Below are positions 1-7,581 of a stretch of DNA of 64,000 nt, piece by piece; positions within the stretch are counted from its first letter, which is position 1; every line of letters starts with the position of its first letter. The notes below the pieces were generated by a model that saw only the letters and a list, made by a program, of their open reading frames with translations, ran no database searches and was not told the origin of the DNA. Origin of the DNA: Terripilifer ovatus (lineage in GTDB: Bacteria; Pseudomonadota; Alphaproteobacteria; Rhizobiales; Beijerinckiaceae); the NCBI GenBank assembly GCA_029222685.1, contig JARHVB010000083.1, positions 1-64,000 on the forward strand. Reading direction: 5' to 3'. Both the position numbers and the translations under genes were made by a program.

Positions 1-381
1 GTGTCAGTGTGATCAAAGCTCATCGCCGAGGTCCTTTCGAGGTTGGATCGTTTTTGCAAATCCAATCCTACCTCCTGGCCACCTACCGTCCCATAGTATC
101 TGAGAGTCTGACTGAAAAGTAACGCTGTCATTCCCGACGTCCGCGAAGCGGGCGAGCGGGAATCCAGAAGGCCAAGGTCTCCCTTGTTGCCCCTGGATTC
201 CCGCTCTGCGCTTCGCTTGGCGGGAATGACACACGGAGATCGAGTCAAAACAGCGCCTGCTACGCAGGCTCCTCAGGCTCCTCAGGATGAGGGCTTCTGG
301 GAACGTATAGTCGGTGTGGTTCGCTGGACAGTGCGGCAGATTCTGAGTCAGACTCGCGGTAGGTTCCCTTATGGAGATACC
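1..381. other. Gene-free left edge with repeats
   Basis: I see no convincing gene before the DoxX start at 382. The stretch holds the inverted repeat listed at 127-230. At about 266-300 it also carries one half of the CTCCTCAGGATGAGGG-type repeat that recurs near 10.2 kb. Open frames across the repeats have no recognisable protein character. Confidence 0.6.
127..230. repeat. Intergenic inverted repeat of the GTCATTCCC type
   Basis: The left arm starts with gtcattcccg and ends with gggaatccag. The right arm starts with ctggattcccg and ends with cgggaatgac, so the outer parts are complementary around a short centre. Repeats of this look are common between genes in Hyphomicrobiales genomes. In RNA it would fold into a long hairpin. 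No coding role is visible. Confidence 0.7.
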
Positions 382-750
382 ATGTACGCCGACAAGACCG
401 CGCTTCACATCGCCGGCCAGTTGCTGATCGCGCTGCTGTTCCTCGGCACCGGCGTCATGAATGCCCTGTGGAAGCAGCAGCAGCATGTCGACCGCATGGT
501 CGACGCCGGCGTGCCGTATCCCTGGTTCATGCTGTGGTGCGGGTTCGTCCTGCAATTCGTCGGCGGTGCGATGGTGGCGCTCGACTGGAACGTGCGTCTC
601 GGCGCGGCCATATTGATCGTGTTTACCATGGTCGCTTCGATTATTTTCCATCGCTACTGGCTGGTGGAAGACCCGTTGCGGCGGCATTTTCATGTATCCA
701 ATCTTTACGGCAACGGAGCTGTGATCGGCGGCCTGCTGCTTTTGATGTAG
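382..750 (+). CDS. DoxX family membrane protein
   Basis: A 122-residue, very hydrophobic protein with four likely membrane segments, matching the usual length of DoxX/SURF4-like proteins. Typical features are the N-terminal ADKTALHIAGQLLIALLFLG stretch and a last segment after HVSNLYGNGAVIGG. DoxX relatives are inner-membrane proteins tied to quinone or thiol redox stress; the exact role here is unknown. Start: ATG at 382 with ggagat just upstream. A longer in-frame reading back to 184 runs through the intergenic repeats and is not believable. A second DoxX gene lies at 34880. Confidence 0.8.
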   Translation: MYADKTALHIAGQLLIALLFLGTGVMNALWKQQQHVDRMVDAGVPYPWFMLWCGFVLQFVGGAMVALDWNVRLGAAILIVFTMVASIIFHRYWLVEDPLRRHFHVSNLYGNGAVIGGLLLLM

Positions 751-776
751 AGTGACGGCGTTCAGGGAGCGTTGAG

Positions 777-1640
777 ATGGCGAAGAAGGCAGCGGCGGCA
801 AAGAAGGCGGACACGGCCATCGAGGAGAATCCGTTGCGCACGGCACATCCGAACATTCGCGTCGGCGTCGGCGGCTGGACGTTCGAGCCGTGGCGCGGTG
901 TCTTCTATCCGGACGGCCTGGCGCAGAAGCGCGAGCTGGAATATGCCAGCCGCCAGCTCAGCTCCATCGAGATCAACGGCACCTATTACGGCGCGCAGAA
1001 GCCCGAGAGCTTCGCCAAGTGGAATGCCGAAACGCCGGACGATTTCATTTTCTCGCTGAAGGGCACGCGCTTCTCGACCAACCGGCGTGTGCTGGCGGAG
1101 GCGCAGAATTCCGTCGAGCGCTTCATGAACAGCGGTCTGAGTGAACTCAAAGGCAAGCTCGGGCCGATCGACTGGCAGTTTCATCCGTCGAAGAAATTCG
1201 ATCCGGATGACTTCGCGGCCTTCCTCAAATTCCTGCCGAAGACGCTCGATGGCCACAAGGTCCGCCATGTGGTCGAGGTGCGCAACGAAAGTTTCTCGAC
1301 GCCGGATTTCATCGAGCTGGCGCGAGAGCATAACGTCGCCGTGGTCTGTGCGGAGGGCAACGGCTATGTGCAGATCCCCGATGTGACGGCCGATTTCGTC
1401 TATGCGCGCATCACTATCACCGACGAGAAGGTCAAGAACGGCTTTACCGACGCGACCGCGAAGAAATGGGCCCAGGCAGCGCTGGCCTGGGCAGCCGGCG
1501 AAACGCCGAAAGGCTTGGAGCCGGTCGGGCCCGCGCCGAAGGGGAAGGCCAAGCCGCGCGATGTGTTTCTCTATGTCATCGGCGGCCACAAGGTGTGCAA
1601 TCCCGCTGCGGCGCAGGCGATCATGAAACATCTCGGCTGA
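777..1640 (+). CDS. DUF72 family protein (YecE-like)
   Basis: 287 residues, normal for DUF72, which adopts a TIM-barrel-like fold; the biochemical role of the family is not established. Family marks are VGGWTFEPWRGVFYPDG (about 31-47), the EINGTYYG strand (about 65-72), VEVRNESF near 165 and a C-terminal DVFLYVIGGHK. The first 20 residues are Lys/Ala-rich and probably disordered. It starts 27 bases after the DoxX stop and its own stop overlaps the next start by one base, so it is cotranscribed with the Ada-like protein. It is clearly diverged from the second DUF72 protein at 30543-31436. Confidence 0.85.
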   Translation: MAKKAAAAKKADTAIEENPLRTAHPNIRVGVGGWTFEPWRGVFYPDGLAQKRELEYASRQLSSIEINGTYYGAQKPESFAKWNAETPDDFIFSLKGTRFSTNRRVLAEAQNSVERFMNSGLSELKGKLGPIDWQFHPSKKFDPDDFAAFLKFLPKTLDGHKVRHVVEVRNESFSTPDFIELAREHNVAVVCAEGNGYVQIPDVTADFVYARITITDEKVKNGFTDATAKKWAQAALAWAAGETPKGLEPVGPAPKGKAKPRDVFLYVIGGHKVCNPAAAQAIMKHLG

Positions 1641-2257
1641 TGCCGCTGCAGAATCGCGTCCTGCCTGACGGCAGCATCGTTGCGATCCCTGACCGCGGCC
1701 TGTTCACCGGCAATCGCGGCATCATCCACGATCCGGCGACGCGCACCTTGTTGCCGCGGCGCTGGACGACCAAGGCCTGGATCGTCTGCGTCTGCGACTT
1801 CAAGGGGCGCCGGCGCGCGGTGATGGCGCGGCGAAGTTGGACGGAGCTTTTCTTTCTCGACGAGGCGACGGCCTTCGCCGCCGGGCACCGGCCGTGCTTC
1901 TTCTGCCGTCGTGAGGACGCCAGGCGGTTTCAGGCCGCATGGGCGCGAGGCAATCGCTGTGATCTGCCGAAGGTGGCGGTCATGGATTGTGTGCTGCATA
2001 AAGAGCGGCTCGATGGCAGGGCGAAGCGCCTGCATCCGCTGCCTGGCCTGCTTGCAGCTTTGCCGGATGGCGCCATGGTCGAGGCGCAAGGCAGATTTTA
2101 CACGGTCGCTGATGGCCGCACGTATGGATGGACGCCCAGCGGCTATCAATCTGAAATCGTGCCCGAGAATGCCCGGTTGCTGACGCCGCCCTCGACCGTG
2201 CGGGCGCTCGCGGCGGGCTATCGTCCGGTTCTGCATCCAAGTCTGAACGCGGGTTGA
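1640..2257 (+). CDS. Conserved protein with Ada-like zinc motif
   Basis: A 205-residue protein whose ATG shares one base with the DUF72 stop codon, a strong sign of translational coupling. Seen directly: residues about 71-90, FFLDEATAFAAGHRPCFFC, closely resemble the second half of the Ada zinc domain (the FYANAAEALAAGFRPCKRC pattern), with C86 and C89 as a metal pair. The possible partners C50 and C52 are spaced unlike Ada, so the metal site is uncertain. A second motif DCVLHKERL sits near 116-124. No methyltransferase or AraC domain is present. I cannot give a function; a zinc-binding, possibly nucleic-acid-related role is inference. Confidence 0.6.
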   Translation: MPLQNRVLPDGSIVAIPDRGLFTGNRGIIHDPATRTLLPRRWTTKAWIVCVCDFKGRRRAVMARRSWTELFFLDEATAFAAGHRPCFFCRREDARRFQAAWARGNRCDLPKVAVMDCVLHKERLDGRAKRLHPLPGLLAALPDGAMVEAQGRFYTVADGRTYGWTPSGYQSEIVPENARLLTPPSTVRALAAGYRPVLHPSLNAG

Positions 2258-2336
2258 GCAGCGATCGCAGAAATCGGAATGCGTTTTGGGTGTCTGCGCG
2301 TTAGCCTCGGATGCAGGATATCGAGAGACAGATGAT

Positions 2337-3086
2337 ATGACCGCACTGACCAAGGCCGGAACGCTCGCCAAGGCGCCGAGTTCAGCAGAAGCCCGCGTCG
2401 AGGCCTGTGATTGGCGCGCTGTTGTTGCCGACCTCGATGCGTCCGGCTGTGCGGTCATTGCGAATCTGCTGCAGCCCGACGAATGCGCGGCGATCGCGCA
2501 GCTCTACGGCGCCGACAGGAATTTCCGCAGCCATGTGCACATGGCGCGGCACGGCTTCGGGCGGGGCGAGTACAAATATTTCAAGTATCCGCTGCCTGAT
2601 CTCATCGGTGCGTTCCGCACGGCGCTATATCCGCATCTGGCTGTCATCGCCAATGGCTGGAACGAGCGCATGGGTATTGCTGTGCGCTATCCCGCGACAC
2701 ATGCCGAATATATCCGGCAATGTCATGAAGCCGGGCAGGTGCGGCCGACGCCCTTGCTGCTGCAATACGGCGCGGGCGACTACAATTGCCTGCACCAGGA
2801 TGTCTATGGCGATCTGCTGTTTCCGCTACAGGCGGTGACCTTGCTGTCGGAGCCGGGCAGGGATTTCACCGGCGGCGAATTCGTCCTGACCGAACAGCGG
2901 CCACGCATGCAGAGCCGCGTCGAGGTGGTGCCGCTGCGGCAGGGCGATGCGGTGGTCTTCGCCGTCAACAACCGGCCGGTCAGGGGATCGCGCGGCGATT
3001 ACCGGGTCAACATGCGTCACGGCGTCAGCCGGCTGCGCTCTGGCCGGCGGCATACGCTGGGCCTGATTTTTCACGACGCGCGTTAA
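2337..3086 (+). CDS. 2-oxoglutarate/Fe(II) oxygenase
   Basis: 249 residues with a complete prolyl-4-hydroxylase-type facial triad in the C-terminal half: H153 and D155 in NCLHQDVYGD, H228 in NMRHGVSRL, and R238 ten residues later as the usual 2-oxoglutarate anchor. The family couples decarboxylation of 2-oxoglutarate to hydroxylation of a protein or small molecule; the substrate here is unknown. A cytosolic location is likely, as no signal peptide is visible. ATG 2337 is chosen because the in-frame extension back to 2286 adds residues with no family character. It stands alone after the Ada-like gene, with a gap of about 80 bases. Confidence 0.8.
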   Translation: MTALTKAGTLAKAPSSAEARVEACDWRAVVADLDASGCAVIANLLQPDECAAIAQLYGADRNFRSHVHMARHGFGRGEYKYFKYPLPDLIGAFRTALYPHLAVIANGWNERMGIAVRYPATHAEYIRQCHEAGQVRPTPLLLQYGAGDYNCLHQDVYGDLLFPLQAVTLLSEPGRDFTGGEFVLTEQRPRMQSRVEVVPLRQGDAVVFAVNNRPVRGSRGDYRVNMRHGVSRLRSGRRHTLGLIFHDAR

Positions 3087-3248
3087 GCAAAACGGCTTCC
3101 ATTGCCATACATGTACCGCATGGCGGGAGGTTGACAGGCGTCAACAAGCGGAGCCTTATGCGCCGCGCTGGGACTCGAGTCACGAAAATGCAACAAAAGC
3201 GCCAGCTAGGCGTTGACCGTTTGAAATAATGCAGGCGACCTCAAGTAA

Positions 3249-3506
3249 ATGTTCAACCCATTTTTGAAATTCGGGCTGGATTCGGCGATGCTCGCTTTCG
3301 AATCCCAGCAGGTGATTGCGCTTCGCATGGCAAAACTGGCCCTCGGCGGGCCGGAGGCGACGCAGGAAGTCAGTCAGATGATCAGCGAGAAGGCCTTTGC
3401 CATGGCCGAAGCCGCGACCCATATGGCGTTCGGCGGCTCGACCCATGAGGTCGTACGCAAATACCGCCGCGCGGTGCGGGCCAATCGCAAGCGCCTGATG
3501 CGCTGA
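3249..3506 (+). CDS. Small helical protein, phasin-like in composition
   Basis: An 85-residue protein predicted to be almost all helix. It has an Ala/Glu/Met-rich amphipathic centre (about 15-60) and a strongly basic tail ending RRAVRANRKRLMR. Composition and layout recall short phasin-like or membrane-surface proteins of alphaproteobacteria, but I do not recognise a defined family. No good Shine-Dalgarno precedes the ATG at 3249, so the start is only moderately certain. Confidence 0.55.
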   Translation: MFNPFLKFGLDSAMLAFESQQVIALRMAKLALGGPEATQEVSQMISEKAFAMAEAATHMAFGGSTHEVVRKYRRAVRANRKRLMR

Positions 3507-3548
3507 ACGCCGCGCTAAACCGCTTCACACTTTTCGTGATCCTGCAGT

Positions 3549-3650
3549 AGCGTTTTCCGATCCACAGGATCGGAAAGACGCGTCCCGTTTATTTAAAGAG
3601 CGCATTTTCTTCACGCGAACCGGTGTCCACTTCGCTCGAAAATGCGCTAA
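3549..3650. repeat. CTAG-type mosaic palindrome, copy 1
   Basis: Two hairpin modules side by side. The first is centred on ccgatccacaggatcgg. The second begins gcgcattttcttcacgcgaa and ends ttcgctcgaaaatgcgctaa. The second module is nearly identical in all four copies in this window (6449, 60209 and 61612 are the others). This copy lies upstream of the TctC gene at 3690 rather than at a gene end. Confidence 0.85.
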
Positions 3651-3689
3651 CATCCCGCATAGTCGCACCACAGCGATGCGGGAGGGAAC

Positions 3690-4727
3690 ATGACCGGATT
3701 CACGCGGCTCGCGTGCGCGGCGGCTTTGCCGGCCGCGCTGATGGCGGCGGGCGCCGCACAGGCGCAAAGCGCCGATGGCTTCTACAAGGGCAAGCAACTG
3801 CAGATCTTTGTTGCCGGCAGTGCCGGTGGCGGCATCGATCTCGGTGCGCGCCTGCTGTCGCGGTTCATCGGCAAATATCTGCCGGGCAATCCTGCCGTGC
3901 CGGTGCAGGACATGCCAGGCGCAGGCGGCATCCGCGTGCTCGAATATCTTGCGACCGTCGCGCCGCGCGACGGTACGCAGATCGGAGCTTTCGCTACCGG
4001 GCCGCTCCTCGACCAGATGATCACGACGCGGCAGCTATCCTACAAGACGACGGATTTCACCGCCGTCGGCGCGCTCGAAAAAGACGTCAGCTTCTGCGCC
4101 ACGTGGAACACGTCGCCGGTGAAGACACTGGAAGATGCGCGCAACCGGGTGACCACCGTCGGCGGCACGGGCGCAGGCTCTTCCACCGACATCGAGCCGA
4201 TGGTGCTCAACGATGTGCTCGGCACGAAGCTGAAAGTGATCTCCGGTTATCCCGGTACGCAGGAGACCATTCTCGCGGTCGAGCGTGGCGAGGTCGACGG
4301 GCGTTGCGCCTTCGGCTGGATGAGCCTCAATGCATCGAAGCCGGAATGGCTGCCGAAGAAAATGGTCAGCCTGCTGGTGCAGATCGGCCTCGAGAAACAT
4401 CCGCGCCTGCCGGACGTGCCACTGGCGCTCGATCTGGCGAAGACCGAAGCCGACAAGCAGTTGATGCGCGTGGTGGCGACGCCGCTGGCGATCAGCCGGC
4501 CTTATCTGGCGCCGCCCGCTCTGCCGCAGGAACGAACGGCGGAATTGCGCAAGGCGTTCATGGCAGCGCTTGCCGATCCGGAGTTTCGCGCCGACTTTCG
4601 CAAGATGACGACAGAAGACCCCGAGCCCACCGATGGCGCCACCATGCAGAAGCTGCTGGCCGACATGTATTCCGTGCCGCAATCGGTGCAGGACCGGTTG
4701 CGCAATATCGTCAACAATACGAAGTAG
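3690..4727 (+). CDS. TctC/Bug family periplasmic binding protein
   Basis: 345 residues with an N-terminal signal peptide (hydrophobic stretch about 8-22, cleavage near AQAQS). The mature part follows the Bug pattern: FYKGKQLQIFVAGSAGGGID (glycine loop that grips the carboxylate), then KYLPGNPAVPVQDMPGAGG and a conserved VAPRDGTQIG. Bug proteins bind organic acids or related small ligands in the periplasm and normally deliver them to TctA/TctB permeases. None is encoded nearby, so this is an orphan receptor. It resembles the proteins at 38146 and 49621 more than the one at 35741. Confidence 0.85.
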   Translation: MTGFTRLACAAALPAALMAAGAAQAQSADGFYKGKQLQIFVAGSAGGGIDLGARLLSRFIGKYLPGNPAVPVQDMPGAGGIRVLEYLATVAPRDGTQIGAFATGPLLDQMITTRQLSYKTTDFTAVGALEKDVSFCATWNTSPVKTLEDARNRVTTVGGTGAGSSTDIEPMVLNDVLGTKLKVISGYPGTQETILAVERGEVDGRCAFGWMSLNASKPEWLPKKMVSLLVQIGLEKHPRLPDVPLALDLAKTEADKQLMRVVATPLAISRPYLAPPALPQERTAELRKAFMAALADPEFRADFRKMTTEDPEPTDGATMQKLLADMYSVPQSVQDRLRNIVNNTK

Positions 4728-4739
4728 CCCGGCGTCAGC

Positions 4740-5060
4740 TTACCGGCGTTCCACCGTCTGCGCCTGGTCGGCGGGGACGTTGAACAGCGGGATGACGCGG
4801 ATCTGCTTGCGCTCCTGGGCGGCGGGCTTGCCGGTGATGACGAGCACGGGAGCGGCATCGTTCATCTGCGTGTCGGCTTGCGCCAAGCGCAGGGTCATGT
4901 TCGAGGCGACGTCGTGGCGGCTTTCGGCGCTGACGTCCTGGCCTTGCAGCATGACGAAGCCGGCGGCGATGACGAGCGACGCGATCGCGAAGCACAGCGG
5001 GCGGACGATGCGCTTCATCAGCGGGTTGTTGTCGGCGGTGTTCGAAGAAATACGGACCAT
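4740..5060 (-). CDS. Small membrane-anchored or exported protein
   Basis: 106 residues. After a short polar start there is one hydrophobic segment (about 20-38, FAIASLVIAAGFVMLQGQ) acting as anchor or uncleaved signal, followed by a polar tail predicted outside the cytoplasm. No family recognised. Start: ATG at 5060, with gaggaggctcac immediately before it, preferred over an upstream in-frame ATG at 5144. It converges on the TctC gene with a 12-base gap and is followed upstream by the LLM oxygenase on the same strand. Confidence 0.6.
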   Translation of the reverse strand: MVRISSNTADNNPLMKRIVRPLCFAIASLVIAAGFVMLQGQDVSAESRHDVASNMTLRLAQADTQMNDAAPVLVITGKPAAQERKQIRVIPLFNVPADQAQTVERR

Positions 5061-5151
5061 GTGAGCCTCCTCTTGCCGGTCGATGCCGGCCTCATGAGGG
5101 CTCTTATGCTCCTGATATGCGCGGACCGATGTGCGTCCGCGCACGCGGCCA

Positions 5152-6330
5152 TCAGGCCACCGTTTCGCGCACCTTCTGGCGCAGCCCGAGCCGTTCCAGG
5201 CGCGGAAGCACCTCTTGAACGAAATAGGGCAATTCCTTGAGATAATTCATGAAAACTGCCGTTGCTCCGGCGATGCCGATCTGCTGGATGCGGACCAGTT
5301 CGGCCACCACGTCGTCGGGCGTGCCGACGATCGGATAGATGCCCGGGAACATGCCGGAATAGCGTTTGCCGGTCGAATGTTCCATGCGGCCGACGCCCAG
5401 GCGGTCAGGTTCGGTCATGCGCTGCATGATGGTGCGGTCGGCTTCGGTTTCCCCGGCCAAGGTGCGCTTGGAGATCGTCGCGGTCTTCTGGCGCTTCATA
5501 TAGTTGAGAGCGCCGAGATCGGCCTTTTCCTCGGCGAAATAATAGTAATAGTCCTCGGCCTCCTTGCGGGTCGGGCGGCAGACGAAAAAGGTCTGGCCGT
5601 AGATTTCCGGCGTCCGTCCGTGCGCGGCCGCTTGGGCCTTCAGCGAATGCATCGAGGCGGTGATCTGCTCGAGGCTGCTGAAGGTGGTGAACAGGATGTC
5701 GGCGATCTGCGCGGCGAAGGCCTGGCCGCCGGCGGAAGAGCCGGCCGACATGATCGGTGGTCGCGGCTTCTGGATCGGCAGCGGATCGGTCTTCAGGCCC
5801 AGCAGGTCATAGTACTGCCCCTTGAAATCGAACTCAGGCTCCCCCTTGAGGATCCTCTCGACCACGCTCGCCCATTCGAGGCCCTGGTCGTAGCGATGCT
5901 CGCCGTCGATGGCGACGCCGTGCATGCGGAATTCGTCGGCGTTCCAGCCGCAGACGATGTTGAGGCCGACCCTGCCGCTGGTGACATGGTCGAGGGTCGA
6001 GATCGCCTTGGCGACGAAGACCGGCGTGAACACCGGCACATGGGCGGTGACGAAAATCCCCGTCTTCTTGGTCATCGCGCCGAGCGCGGCCGCCTGGGTG
6101 AAGGTTTCGAACGAGCGGCCCCACATGTCGCTATCGCCGCCGAGGCCGCGCCAGCGGGCGATCGGCAGAATGAACTCGATGCCGGCCTCATCGGACAGCT
6201 TGGCGACCTCGGTGATTTCCTGCCAGTCCGCCTTCCAGCGGTCCTCGGCAACGCTCATCGCCATGCCGCCGCTGCAATTGATGCCGAAGAGGCCGAACTT
6301 GAAGGCGTTCGTTCCGAAGAATTGAGTCAT
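5152..6330 (-). CDS. LLM class flavin-dependent monooxygenase
   Basis: 392 residues, a luciferase-like TIM barrel using reduced flavin and oxygen. Seen: the N-terminal strand KFGLFGINCSGGMAMS, the region VTSGRVGLNIVCGWNADEF, and the flavin-phosphate region PIMSAGSSAGGQAFAA. The pattern NIVCGWNADEFRMHG fits the RutA/SfnG/alkanesulfonate monooxygenase side of the family, whose members cleave C-N or C-S bonds; the substrate cannot be told. ATG 6330 is the only good start. The neighbours (orphan TctC, pseudo-protease) give no pathway. Confidence 0.82.
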   Translation of the reverse strand: MTQFFGTNAFKFGLFGINCSGGMAMSVAEDRWKADWQEITEVAKLSDEAGIEFILPIARWRGLGGDSDMWGRSFETFTQAAALGAMTKKTGIFVTAHVPVFTPVFVAKAISTLDHVTSGRVGLNIVCGWNADEFRMHGVAIDGEHRYDQGLEWASVVERILKGEPEFDFKGQYYDLLGLKTDPLPIQKPRPPIMSAGSSAGGQAFAAQIADILFTTFSSLEQITASMHSLKAQAAAHGRTPEIYGQTFFVCRPTRKEAEDYYYYFAEEKADLGALNYMKRQKTATISKRTLAGETEADRTIMQRMTEPDRLGVGRMEHSTGKRYSGMFPGIYPIVGTPDDVVAELVRIQQIGIAGATAVFMNYLKELPYFVQEVLPRLERLGLRQKVRETVA

Positions 6331-6448
6331 GGGCGTTCGTCCCGGAATGTTTTCAGTTTATGTGTGAGCGCACATTACCGGGCGTGCCGGGCGGCGGCAA
6401 TGCGGTACAGGCGCGCGGCAGCGGAGTCAGCCTGTCGCAGACGCGCTG

Positions 6449-6554
6449 CTAGAGCATTTTCGGTTCTGATAGAATCAGAACCGAAGCTCTAGTTTTTGTT
6501 TTGACGCGTTTTCTTCACGCGAACCGGCGTCCACTTCGCTCGAAAACGCGCTAG
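6449..6554. repeat. CTAG-type mosaic palindrome, copy 2
   Basis: Module one is a near-perfect palindrome from ctagagcattttcggttc to gaaccgaagctctag. Module two runs from gacgcgttttcttcacgcga to cgctcgaaaacgcgctag. The final ctag contains the stop codon (TAG read on the minus strand, 6551-6553) of the HtrA-like gene, so the repeat end is also the gene end. As RNA the double hairpin could act as a 3' barrier or terminator. Confidence 0.88.
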
Positions 6555-7528
6555 TGCAGCTTCGGCGCCTTGAACAGCCGCGTGCGGTCGCCCGACGTGA
6601 CGCGGACATCGAAGGTGACGCCGTCGCGATGCAGGGTCATGGCGATGTCGCAGCCGGCGTCGCCCTGGGCGTAGATGGTCCGGTAAAGGCCGGCGAGGGA
6701 TGTGATCGGCTTGCCGCCGATGGCCAGGATGATGTCGCCGTTCTTGAGCTCCGCCCGGCGGGCCGGACTGCGCTGGCCGCGGCCGACGACGACGACCTTG
6801 TCTTCGATCTCGGCGGCATAGAGACCAAGCCAGGGACGCGGCGGCGTGCTGCGGCGGCCGAAGCGGACGAGATCGTCGAGGATCGGCTTCAATAGATCGA
6901 TCGGCACGATCATGTTGAGGTGGCCTTTCTCGTTCTTGTCGGCGCCCTGTTCAAGATGCAGCGAGCCGATGCCGAGCAGGTCGCCGTTCTCGCCGATGAG
7001 CGCCGTGCCGCCCCAGTTGGGATGCGCCGGGGCCGTGTAGATCGCCTCATCGAGGACATATTCCCAATAGCCGGCGAATTCCTGCTTGGCGACGATGCGC
7101 GCCGCGATGGAGCGTTCGCGACCGCCGGCGCCTGCCACGATGACCGGGTCGCCGCTGCGCGCCGCAGCGGAATTGCCGAGCGCGAGATGCGGCAGGTCGA
7201 GGCGGGCGAGCGCCTGCACCAGGCCGAAACCGCTTTCCTGATCGTAGCCGATGACCGTTCCGGCGAACGTGCGGCCGTCGTTCGAGCGCAGCCAGACTTC
7301 CTCCGCCTCGGTGATCAGATAGCCGATGGTCAGGAAAAGGCCGCGGTCGTTGATCAGCACGGCATTGCCGGCGCGCACCGTGCCCAGCGTCTCGGCGGTG
7401 AAGGCTTCCTCAGGGATACGCGCCGTCAGGGCGGCAACGGACAGCAGCGTCTGTTCGAGGTCGAAGACGTAATCATGGGCTTTTGGTTGCAGGCTTGAGG
7501 GAATTTTCCACTCGGGCTGCGTGGCCAT
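6551..7528 (-). CDS. HtrA-like pseudo-protease with PDZ domain
   Basis: 325 residues with a trypsin-like HtrA/DegP fold (about 45-215) followed by a PDZ domain (about 225-320, PWLGLYAAEI through ELKNGDIILAIGGKPI). All three catalytic positions are changed. The DegP VTNNHV motif reads LTIGYL (His to Tyr70), the SDIAL motif reads SGFGL (Asp to Gly100), and GNSGGA reads PNWGGT (Ser to Trp172). No signal peptide is visible, unlike periplasmic DegP. It should therefore not be a protease; a peptide-binding or scaffold role is inference. Start: ATG 7528 with ggaggagtaa upstream. The stop codon lies inside the CTAG repeat. Confidence 0.8.
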   Translation of the reverse strand: MATQPEWKIPSSLQPKAHDYVFDLEQTLLSVAALTARIPEEAFTAETLGTVRAGNAVLINDRGLFLTIGYLITEAEEVWLRSNDGRTFAGTVIGYDQESGFGLVQALARLDLPHLALGNSAAARSGDPVIVAGAGGRERSIAARIVAKQEFAGYWEYVLDEAIYTAPAHPNWGGTALIGENGDLLGIGSLHLEQGADKNEKGHLNMIVPIDLLKPILDDLVRFGRRSTPPRPWLGLYAAEIEDKVVVVGRGQRSPARRAELKNGDIILAIGGKPITSLAGLYRTIYAQGDAGCDIAMTLHRDGVTFDVRVTSGDRTRLFKAPKLH

Positions 7529-7581
7529 ATTTACTCCTCCGGGGGGCCGAACGGCCGGATTGCCAGACAGATATATAGCAC

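Noticed and set aside
5131..6492. Plus-strand open frame across the LLM gene
   Set aside because: Antisense shadow with no protein-like pattern; the minus strand encodes a conserved flavin monooxygenase.
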